A stretch of DNA of 64,000 nt from Viola odorata (lineage: Eukaryota; Streptophyta; Magnoliopsida; Malpighiales; Violaceae), in the NCBI GenBank assembly GCA_963691705.1, contig OY829543.1, positions 32,759,523 through 32,823,522 on the forward strand, read 5' to 3'. The notes under the pieces are model-generated. The model was not told the origin of the DNA. It saw only the letters and a list, made by a program, of their open reading frames with translations, and made no database searches. Shown piece after piece: positions 56,310-64,000 of this stretch (its first letter is position 1; each line of letters starts with the position of its first letter). A program made the position numbers and the translations under genes.

Positions 56310-57731
56310 CTAAACATCTAAGCCATCAGCCATCAACTCGTACAAGCTTGGCCCATAAGGGTTTCCTATTTTTGGCATCCCTGGGTAAGCATAGGTGACC
56401 TTGACTTCTCCATCTGTGCTGAACTTTATAGGGACTGCCCCCTTCGGTAATTCAGCTGTCAGTATCGTTGGTTGTGAGGTGACTGTCCTCTGTCCCAAAG
56501 CTTGCGACAATGGAATAGGATCAAATGACCCGAATGCAATCATAGTTGGTGTAGCATCGTTCTTTGCAATGGTTGTGATGTAATTGGCATCTACAACATC
56601 TTCATCATCGAGTTTTATTTTTCCTTCCTTGTCCAAACGAATGATGAGGTCTTTAAGGACAAAACACCTATCTACTGGATGACTGATGATCCGATGATAT
56701 TTGCAATACCTGGAGTTGTCGACCTGGTTCACTTCTTCTGGGCGCTTTGATGGCGAAAGCTCGATCAATTTTTGTTCAAGAAGCTGGTCCAGAATGTCGG
56801 AGACTTCCGAGTCTAAAAAGGGATATCCTCTTTCTTCACGTTCCTTCAGGGTCCTTCTTTGAGATTTGAAAGGCTTGTACTCGGTCTTAACTTGTTTCGC
56901 CTCTTCTTTTCTTTGTATCTCTTTGAAGGATATTTTCGTAGGTGTCGCGGTGACTACCATGTTTTCCTTCCCTTTGCTGGTCTTTAGGTCTTCCCTTACT
57001 TCTTCCTTTTCACGAGAGCCATTTGGCAAGTAACTCCCGTGCCTTTGGATCTGAATTTCTAGATCATGAGCTCTAGTTGCGAGCTCCTCGAATGTGCGTG
57101 GCATGTTCACCTGCAAGTTATAGAGCAGCCCCCAATACATGCCTTGGGCACACATGTCGATTGAAGATGACTCACTGATCCTTTCTTTGCAATTAAGGAC
57201 CAAGTTCCTCCATCTTTCGATGAACTCAGTGACAGGTTCATCTTTTCTTTGTTTTGTTCCAGCCAATTCAGGTAGGCCAACAATCCGCCGAGTGTTGTAA
57301 AAGCGAGTTAGGAAGTCTCTTTCCAACTGGTCCCAACTATCAATAGACCCAGACCTAATATCAGTGTACCATTCAAAGGCCACGCCTTTCAGTGATCGAA
57401 CAAATTGTTTCACTATCATATCTCCATAAGTTCCTGCATTGTTGCAAGTCTCTATGAAGTGAGCGATGTGTTGTTTAGGGTTCCCTTTCCCCTCGAACTG
57501 CTGGAATTTTGTAGGTTGATACCCTACAGGCAATAACAGTTCATCTATGCGCCTTGAGTAAGGCTTTATGTACCTGAGAGAGGATTGCGAAGCTCCTCTA
57601 TACTGAGCACGGATAGTGTCAGAAATCATCATTTGCAGTTGTTGAACTGTCAGATTTGCGACGGGTGTCGCGGTGTTGTTGCTGTTGTCATTCAGATTAT
57701 TCATCGTGGCGAAGTCTTCATGGTATTTCAT
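56310..57731 (-). CDS. Gag of the Tat-like element, main ORF
   Basis: An open 473-residue frame from ATG 57731. Gag core blocks are in order: LLPVGYQPTKFQQFEGKGNP, YGDMIVKQFVRSLKGVAFEW, SWDQLERDFLTRFYNTRRIV, RWRNLVLNCKERI and RTFEELATRAHDLEIQI. The C-terminal third holds HRIISHPVDRCFVLKDLIIR, a zinc-knuckle-like segment in which only part of the CCHC ligands remains. This is the longest uninterrupted retrotransposon gag here and could still be translated. Its ATG overlaps the stop of the upstream ORF (57728-58126) as ATGA, so the two were probably one gag before a frameshift. Confidence 0.85.
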   Translation of the reverse strand: MKYHEDFATMNNLNDNSNNTATPVANLTVQQLQMMISDTIRAQYRGASQSSLRYIKPYSRRIDELLLPVGYQPTKFQQFEGKGNPKQHIAHFIETCNNAGTYGDMIVKQFVRSLKGVAFEWYTDIRSGSIDSWDQLERDFLTRFYNTRRIVGLPELAGTKQRKDEPVTEFIERWRNLVLNCKERISESSSIDMCAQGMYWGLLYNLQVNMPRTFEELATRAHDLEIQIQRHGSYLPNGSREKEEVREDLKTSKGKENMVVTATPTKISFKEIQRKEEAKQVKTEYKPFKSQRRTLKEREERGYPFLDSEVSDILDQLLEQKLIELSPSKRPEEVNQVDNSRYCKYHRIISHPVDRCFVLKDLIIRLDKEGKIKLDDEDVVDANYITTIAKNDATPTMIAFGSFDPIPLSQALGQRTVTSQPTILTAELPKGAVPIKFSTDGEVKVTYAYPGMPKIGNPYGPSLYELMADGLDV

Positions 57732-58126
57732 CTGTCGTTCTCACTCAGCATTCTCATCACCAGTAGACCCTCCGCTAGAGTTTGGATTATTTGATGAGCC
57801 TGGTTACTTGCCAACTTAGCCGTCAGAAATCTTATTTGGGCATCTTTCTCTGCCATAACTTTTGTCAAATTTTCAATTGCTAAGGACATCTCTTGAAAAC
57901 GGGTCTCAGCATCTTGGGAAGCGTCGATGGCCATCACCGCAACAAAGGATTCAGAGGAGTCAGAGTTGTAGTCTACCCATCTCCTAGTTGGAGTGTTTTC
58001 AGAAACAACTCCGGTATCGGACTCTCCACTCGGGTAGTAAGAGCTATCAGATCTAGTTTGGATCTCTTTGACGACCTTTCTTCTTGGTTTTTCCCTACGG
58101 GAAAATTGCTTCAATGGTGACACCAA
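57728..58126 (-). CDS. Gag N-terminal ORF of the Tat-like element
   Basis: 132-residue minus frame from ATG 58126 (MVSPLKQFSRREKPRRKVVK), beginning about 160 nt after the PBS. The first part is basic, the middle Ser/Asp-rich (DYNSDSSESFVAVMAIDASQ), and the last 60 residues look coiled-coil forming (MSLAIENLTKVMAEKDAQIR). It ends SENDR at a TGA that overlaps the ATG of the main gag ORF by four bases. A frameshift is the simplest reading; termination-reinitiation is possible. Confidence 0.6.
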   Translation of the reverse strand: MVSPLKQFSRREKPRRKVVKEIQTRSDSSYYPSGESDTGVVSENTPTRRWVDYNSDSSESFVAVMAIDASQDAETRFQEMSLAIENLTKVMAEKDAQIRFLTAKLASNQAHQIIQTLAEGLLVMRMLSENDR

Positions 58127-58288
58127 CTGGGCCCTTCCAGCTCTAGTGTGCGCACGTGTTGCCGGAAGGCCTTCTTACAGATCTTGAAGTACTTCAGGAA
58201 AGGAGTCGCTGGTCTAACCTCTAATCAGGCGATTCATCGTTGGATCTTGATTTGAGGAGTGTGATTCAAGAGATGAGAGGAGAGTAGT

Positions 58289-58306
58289 GTCCCACTGGGC
58301 GTGCCA
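58289..58306 (-). promoter_or_regulatory. Primer binding site of the Tat-like element
   Basis: In transcription sense TGGCACGCCCAGTGGGAC, six nucleotides after the 5' LTR. It is unrelated to the Asp-type PBS of the Athila elements. I do not assign the tRNA with confidence. Confidence 0.75.
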
Positions 58307-58312
58307 AAGATT

Positions 58313-59139
58313 TGTTCACACAATTTTTCCTAAAATAGGAGAAAATTACACGTGTCAAATTACAAATGTTAAATGTAGAATAAAAGTGGTTCTTCTTCTC
58401 TTGATTCCTCTGATTAATGAATCAGTCTTCACTCTAGATTTGGATTTTGAACTTGAGTTGAATGGTTGATGGATTGGCCTTGAATCAGCTTGTAATCCGT
58501 GATTGATTTGAGAAGAAACCGGCCTTGAATCAGCTTGTGGCTTCTGCTTGATTTGATTTGAGAAGAAACCGGTCTTGAATCAGCTTGTGGCTTCTACTTG
58601 ATTTGATTTGAGAAGAAACCGGCCTTGAATCAACTTGTGGCTTCTTCTTGATTTGATTTGATGTTGTTGAGAGAGAACCAGCCTTAAATCAGCTTATGGC
58701 TTCTCCTTGGTGGTTGAGAGAGAACCGGCCTTGAATCAGCTTCTGGCTTCTCCTTCTTTCTTGAAGACGATCTGCTTCAGTTCTTGATCTTCGCAGCACT
58801 TCTTCTCTCTAAGAAAATCTCCCATCTTTTTCCTTGTAAGGAGGCCTCTATTTATAGGCTCATAAGAGTAAAGAAAGATGACATGTGTCTTCATCTCATT
58901 GGTCTAATGTGTAACTACCATTATTAATTAATTTGCACATTAATTAATAATTACATATTAATTAATTTGACATTTAATCAAATTAATAAAATATTAGATG
59001 AATTTTATTCCCTCCAAATATGAGCTTGCTGGTGGGCTTCGACCAAATAAGCTTCATGAATTTTGGTGAATGAGTTTCGTGGCTTTTTTTATAAACTGGG
59101 CCGAATATTCTAAGATGAGCCGAAATTTTGGTGTCTACA
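58313..59139 (-). repeat. 5' LTR of the Tat-like element
   Basis: 827 bp, pairs with 50203-51029. In transcription sense it starts TGTAGACACC and ends TGTGAACA. It has the same internal 50-bp repeats (58477-58760) and a TATA-like CTATTTATAGGC on the plus strand (about 58848), which is GCCTATAAATAG in transcription sense. Confidence 0.95.
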
Positions 59140-59144
59140 GTGGA

Positions 59145-59672
59145 TATAAGGGTTAACAGACATAGTTCGACTAATTAGGGCTTGACATGCCAAAGGGTAG
59201 TTTTATTCATCGTGCCCAAGTCAAAAAAGTGTACCCATACATGGGGGTTTTAAAACTGGGCAGTGCACATTCACAAAAATATTAACAAAATCTAAAGATT
59301 AAAAATCCGAAAAAATTTAAAATTTTCGCAACAAAACCAGCAATCATGCAACAAGTAGAAAAATAAACATGCACTCGAGCAATAATAAAATAACAAGTGC
59401 AAACATAACAGATAAATCCCTCCCCACACTTAGGCTTCGCATTGTCCTCAATGCGAGAAGGGCACACACAAGAAAGTTCTAAAAAATAAAGAGTGAAGCA
59501 GAAATAAAAAGGGGTAGGAACGTGGGTTGCCTCCCCCGAAGCGCCTTAGTTATCGTCGAGGGCACGACGTTGGCTGTTCAAACTTCTATCAACCAATTCT
59601 ACTAAATGCTTTCCATCCTCTTAGTTTGATGTGAATTAGCGCATGAAGTGGATGGTCCAGTAGCAAAACATC
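59145..59672 (-). other. 3' non-coding region of the composite (ORF side)
   Basis: Sequence between the gag-derived ORF and the Tat insertion. It contains GGTTGCCTCCCCCGAAGCGC (about 59525), which matches the post-pol landmark at 5980 in reading style, and the internal hairpin/PPT-like module at 59414-59455. No gene is supported. Confidence 0.6.
59414..59455 (-). promoter_or_regulatory. Internal hairpin plus PPT-like tract
   Basis: In transcription sense CGCATTG-AGGA-CAATGCG (59455-59438), then AAGCC and TAAGTGTGGGGAGGGATTT (59432-59414). It is nearly identical to 24823-24861, although the surrounding elements are otherwise diverged. Confidence 0.6.
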
Positions 59673-60737
59673 CTACAGGCAACCATAATATGATTCAAAT
59701 GTTAATTTGGGTTCCCGCAAAACAAACAGGAAAAAATTGTTATGAGTGAAAGGTGATTCGAGAAAAGGATCAATATAATCAGAAAGTTTAGAAATCTCCC
59801 TGTCACACATAACAACTTTAAAGCTCAAGTCCTTGATTATCTCTTCCTCAATCTCTCTTAAATCCTCATTCTCAATCTCCCACAACTTGAATTCTACGTC
59901 TAGGGCAAGACGACTTTCGCAAAATTTGATATGGTGAAAAGCCTCAAAAACCTCAATCCCTTGGCCCACCAAAGTGTCAGAACAGTTCTGGAGTTGACTT
60001 TGCAAATTTGGTTGAACAACGGCTTCTACCTCTAATTCTGCGTCTAGGGCAAGACGTTTGTCACAAAAATCTAGCAGATATGCGTTGCTCAACAACGTGA
60101 CCTCGCTGTTTTTGTACTCCATGTTGGCTCCTAACTCTGAAGGAGAGCATCCTGGATCCTCCAATTTTAGCTCATCCGCTGGCATAAAAAGGTCCTCTAT
60201 CTCATAAGAATCGTCATCGTGGTCACGACACTCAGATGGCAACTCCCATAGAATGGCGGTGGAGAAGTTCTCTTCACTTAAATAGTTGTCACTATCTAGG
60301 TGTTGCAAATGTTGTTCTATGGGGGTGATAGGGTGACTCGTGGACTGACTGGGCAGAGGTGTTGGAGTTAAAACTTTTGGTCCAGGTGCTGGGGCAACAT
60401 CTAGGGCAAGCTGTGTAGGTTCAGGTGGTTCAACGTTAGGGGCAAGCTGCTCGGGTAGGTATGCAAAGTTTGCTTCAGTGGCCTCTTGGCGCACCTACTC
60501 CTTAAGCTCCTACAAGGTTAATTTCATCTCCTCAAGTTGGTTTGCTATGTCAGCTGATCTTGCCCTATCTTCTTGAGACATCCTTGTGTCTTATGGAGGT
60601 TGTGGAAGCTGAAAATATTGATAGCTAGGTGCGGCTTGCACTCCATAGTTGAAATTTCCTTGATTCCACCACGGGGGGTTAGGAGTAAAATACTGAGGAA
60701 AAGAGGGTAAGTGAGAATAAGAATTAAAATAAGACAT
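59673..60737 (-). pseudogene. Gag-derived ORF of the composite
   Basis: ATG 60737 opens MSYFNSYSHLPSFPQYFTPN followed by PPWWNQGNFNYG, which resembles the Trp/Asn-rich tail of Athila gag (GWRNHPNFSW). Three stops at about 60593, 60515 and 60500 are each one C-to-T step from Gln codons. The frame from 60494 is then open for 274 residues to a TAG at 59673. That part is acidic, with two similar segments (CDKRLALDAELEVEAV and CESRLALDVEFKLWEI) and a third LALD copy near its start. It has no gag core, knuckle, protease or pol. What the acidic part does is unknown; it may be a packaging or assembly helper. Confidence 0.65.
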
Positions 60738-60804
60738 TGAAGAAATAAAAATAAATAAAATAAAATAAAAATCTGGAACTGTCTAGGGCACGACTTAACA
60801 CCAG

Positions 60805-60822
60805 TCCCCGGCAACAGCGCCA
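60805..60822 (-). promoter_or_regulatory. Primer binding site of the composite (tRNA-Asp type)
   Basis: In transcription sense TGGCGCTGTTGCCGGGGA, three nucleotides after LTR C. It differs from the 3' end of the tRNA at 47107-47181 by one base. The equivalent place next to LTR B holds the entire tRNA. Confidence 0.88.
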
Positions 60823-60825
60823 ATT

Positions 60826-62485
60826 TGATGTGTGCTTGTCGAGGGCACGATCAAATAATTACAACTTATCACCTGCTACAAAAAGGATTGAAGATAGTGG
60901 TAAGAGGTTCGATCCACATAGAATGGTGAAGACATACACTAGACAAGGCCAGATACAAAGTAGAACAATAAAAGAAATAATGGGGGGTTTGTTAGTTAAA
61001 CGAGTTAACCAAAAGATGTCGAGACCTAGAAAGCTAACAAGGATAGAAAATGAGGTCGAGACCTAGACAGCTAACAGGGACAAAAATACGAAATAACCAT
61101 TATAAACGAAAGCAAATAAGAAAGTAAACGGGGTAAAGTCAAATGAGAGAAAATCTTAGCAAAGGTATTATCTCGGGTTGCGTCGAGGGCAAGACAATCA
61201 TCGACGCAGAAATATTCTATTCTTATGCCATAGACGTGCTATAGGGGCATGTTTACATGTAGACCCCCTACTCTCCTCGTAAGAGAACCTACCCCCCATT
61301 TTGTTAATAAGGTAGCCTTGACGTTGTGTCATCCTCCCAGGCATGAAGCGGGGAGGCAATACTCACAACGCCTATGAAGATAAGGAAAGACACGTCTAGG
61401 GCTAGATGTCTCTCAGTTTGTCAGGCTCGCGACACTGCCCTAGTTGCTCACTTGCCCTAGACAGAACGGACCAAGCTAATGACAATCTATCTAGTGTCTA
61501 CTCTATTCTAAGGCTTCGCGTTAGTTATAACCAAAGAAATGACAGTAATTATCTAGGTCAAGCTATTAGTTACCTAGGCTCCTAACTTGCCCTAGACGAA
61601 TTGACAAGAAATCGACAAGCAAGCCAATACAACAATAAGAATATATGAAGAACGATTTGGCCTCTTAACTAGCCTCATGCAACCCTCAAATACCTCTACT
61701 AAGAAGGGAGAATCTAGCTACTCATACCACAAAATAAATAAACAAAATAAGAAAAGAAAGATTGCATAAAAGAAGAAGAACAAGAAAAATGAAAACTATA
61801 AAATGTTACCGGCCGGAGCAAAGCTCCGGTTAATTTCAATGGCTGCTGGAAATAGAGGTCTCAGCCACCACCCAAAAGGGGGAGGAGAGAAAAAGAGGCG
61901 GCTCCCCAAAGAAGAAAGTAGAAAATATATACAAGATGTCCCAAAACCCTAAAAACTAAAGGCTTAAATACCCCATTTCCCATAAGAGGACAAAACCTAG
62001 CTAAGAGGGAGTATAAAGGAAAATATTCTAGAATATGCTAGGAGGTATCTGCATGGAATCCCGTGCGAATCTTTTGGGAATCTTGCTCTTTGGTCGTCGA
62101 GCCTAGATGAAAACTTCTAGGGCAAGACGAATTGATCAGCGGCTTGGGCAAGACGCAGAATTTGGCAACGAGTGAATATTCTAGATGCGCATGGAATCTT
62201 CTAGAAGCCAGCAAGGAGGACACGTGGAAGCACAACAACGAAGCTTTGAACAGGAAATATTATCTAGGGCTCGACGGAAACAGCTAGGGTTCGACGGCGA
62301 AATTGATGTCTTTGCCTCGCTGCTTTGAGATTCGCGGAATTCCACCCAAAAAGCATATGTTTTCGCATATATATCCCTTTTGGCTAGATCTGTAGTAAAG
62401 ATGGAAATAAGGGCAAATTAGCAGTATCATGCCATAAATCAAGGTAAGAATGAAGGGAAAAATATGCATAAAATACACGCTATCA
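60826..62485 (-). repeat. LTR C of the composite
   Basis: 1660 bp, TGATGTGTGC...GCTATCA on the plus strand; 5' LTR of the composite. The right TSD copy GGGAT is 62486-62490. Confidence 0.95.
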
Positions 62486-64000
62486 GGGATGCTGAAGATA
62501 GCTGAACAAAATATCAAGACAATATCTGTCACAATCTTGATGGTTCAGAAAGGAAAATGGATGAAGAAAAATGGCAATAAATGTGGTTATGATAAACCTA
62601 ACCTAAAGCTAATGAAGATGAAAGCAAAGATTCCAAAGGTTGGAACTTGCCATTTCTGCAATGAACCTGGTCGTTGGAAAAGAAATTGTAAGTTATATCT
62701 GGAAGATCTGAAGAAGAAGGAGAGTAGTGAGACTACTACTTCAGGTATTTATGTCATATAAATTAATTTTTCTATTCCTACTTCTTGGGTATTAGATACC
62801 GATTGTGGAGCTCACATTTGTGTAAATGTGCAGGATCTGAATAGAAGTAGACTTTTGAGAAAGGGAGAGGCATACCTACGAGTTTGTAATAGAGCAAGAG
62901 TTGTTGTTAAAGTTGTACTTTTGCCTAGTGGACTTGTTTTGGTTTTGAACAATTGTTATTCTGTTCTAGCTTTGAGTAGGAATATAATTTTATTTTCTTG
63001 TTTTGAACAAGATAAATTTAATTTTATTATTAAGAATAAGAAGCTTTCAATTCTCCAGGATGCTATACATTATGTAAATATTGGTTTACATAATGAAATT
63101 TATGTTCTAAACCTTGATGTACCAAATGAACAACCCATTTATAACATATCTACCAATTTTAAATCTAATGATTTAAACACATCATACCTATGACATTGTC
63201 GTTTAGGCCATATAAATGAGAAACGCATATCAAAACTCCATAAGGATGGATTTTTTAGTCAATTTAATTTTAAGTCATATGACATATGAATCTTGTTTAT
63301 TGGGGAAAATGACAAAAGATCCATTTACTGATCAGGGTGAAAGGGCTAGTGATTTATTGAGCCTTATACATTCTAATGTATGCTGTCCAATGAGTATTGC
63401 TACTAGAGGTGGATATCAGTACTTCATTACATGCACAGATGATTTCAGCAGATATTGTTATATCTACCTAATGAAACATAAACATGAAAGTTTTGAAATG
63501 TTTAGAACTTTCCAGAATGAATTACAAAATCAACTTGGCAAGACAGTTGAAGCACTTCGATTATATCAATGTGGTGAATATTTGAGCCAGGAGTTTGATG
63601 ATCATCTTAAAAATTGTGGAATTGTTTCACAGCTAACTCCTCCAGGAACGCCATAATGGAATGGTGTATCTGAAAGGAGGAATCGAACTTTATTAGATAT
63701 GGTCCGATCTATGATGAGTCAAACTGATCTTCCTCATACCTTCTGGGTCATGCCTTAGAAACAGTTGCATTTACACCAAATCATGTTCCAACTAAGGCAG
63801 TAAAAAATATACCATATGATATATGGACTGGTAAAGTACCTAGTTTATCTTTTCTCAAGATTTGGGGATGTGGAGCTTATGTGAAGCGTCAAATCTCTGA
63901 GAAATTAGGATCTAAATCTAATAAATGTATTTTTGGGGGGTATCTTAAAGAAACTAAATGATATTGCTTCTACAATCCATTTGAGACTAAAGTGTTTGTT
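62486..64000 (+). pseudogene. Copia gag-pol, 3' continuation to the window edge
   Basis: The Copia element resumes after the TSD. 62486-62761 is the end of gag with a knuckle CHFCNEPGRWKRNC, in which the usual His is Arg. The protease segment WVLDTDCGAHIC (about 62787) has DTD in place of DTG. The GAG-pre-integrase region and a degraded histidine motif follow (HCRLGHINEKRI, about 63190). The integrase core is at 63216-63656 with FITCTDDFSRYCYIYLMKHK and, past a TAA at 63654-63656, WNGVSERRNRT. A frameshift near 63755 precedes IWGCGAYVKRQISEKLGSKS and IFGGYLKET. Pol runs off the window. It is non-functional as it stands. Confidence 0.85.

Larger units (their letters stand above)
50203..59139 (-). 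mobile_element. Non-autonomous Tat-lineage Ty3/gypsy element
   Basis: 8.9 kb, minus strand, flanked by GTGGA (50198-50202 and 59140-59144). In transcription order: LTR 59139-58313, PBS 58306-58289, gag (58126-56310), gag-PR linker, protease (55932-55501), a linker ORF ending at 54439, then about 3.4 kb of non-coding DNA made largely of tandem-repeat arrays, PPT (TTGAGGGGGCATT, 51042-51030) and LTR 51029-50203. Both LTRs are 827 bp. RT, RNase H and integrase are absent. The gag style (YQPTKFQQFEGKGNPKQHIA) and the arrays before the 3' LTR fit the Tat/Ogre lineage; that placement is by recognition only. Confidence 0.9.
45337..62485 (-). mobile_element. Three-LTR non-autonomous Athila-like composite
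   Basis: Read on the minus strand: LTR C (62485-60826), Asp-type PBS, one gag-derived ORF, 3' non-coding region with a nested Tat-like element, hairpin plus PPT, LTR B (48830-47185), a complete tRNA-Asp sequence in place of the PBS, a short 3' remnant with hairpin and PPT, then LTR A (46982-45337). GGGAT flanks the whole. LTRs start TGAT and end ATCA. Without the Tat insert, C-to-B is about 6.4 kb and contains no protease, RT or integrase, so it must have been mobilised by an autonomous relative. Primer type, hairpin/PPT and gag tail place it with Athila. Confidence 0.88.

Overview
The window is nuclear DNA of a flowering plant, most likely a eudicot. It holds spliced introns, Stowaway-type MITEs, Athila/Tat/Copia LTR retrotransposons primed by plant-type tRNAs, and an eight-exon cyclophilin gene. 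It reads like a transposon-rich, pericentromere-like block around a short gene-bearing island (about 30.8-44.4 kb). Calls were made by eye on both strands; no search was run and family names rest on recognised motifs.

Left block (1-30.8 kb). A minus-strand Athila element (LTRs 1104-2439 and 11463-12790) splits the gag of an older minus-strand relative (fragments 540-1103 and 12791-13340). Next is a truncated plus-strand gypsy relic (about 13.4-30.0 kb) with a gag fragment, a charged linker, no pol, a PPT with 19 Gs and one LTR (28879-30028). Inside it sits a structurally complete plus-strand Athila (15006-28004, TSD TAAGT) with gag, protease, RT, RNase H, integrase and an ATHILA ORF1-like third ORF, all broken by stops. 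A short minus-strand Copia relic (30029-30797) closes the block.

Middle island (30.8-45.1 kb). The one clearly functional-looking cellular gene is a secretory-pathway cyclophilin of the plant CYP23 type (34544-37398, minus). There is also a decayed membrane-protein fragment (33064-33450), three Stowaway-like MITEs, (ATT)n and (TG)n microsatellites, and AT-rich DNA with nothing recognisable.

Right block (45.1-64 kb). A plus-strand Copia gag (from 45127, continuing at 62486 to the window edge) is interrupted by a minus-strand non-autonomous Athila-like composite (45337-62485) flanked by the TSD GGGAT. The composite has three LTRs. Between two of them, where only an 18-nt primer binding site is expected, lies a whole tRNA-Asp(GTC) sequence with its CCA end, flanked by an inverted repeat. 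This looks like the element's own primer copied into DNA, followed by snap-back extension. Nested in the composite is a non-autonomous Tat-like element (50203-59139, TSD GTGGA) with gag and protease, apparently lacking RT to integrase, and carrying several tandem-repeat arrays.

Across the three Athila-type elements the same non-coding modules recur: a hairpin with an ANGR loop just before the polypurine tract, a second hairpin plus AGTGTGGGG tract after the third ORF, structured hairpins in the LTR, and pyrimidine-rich tracts before the third ORF. With the captured tRNA, these are the parts most worth following up.
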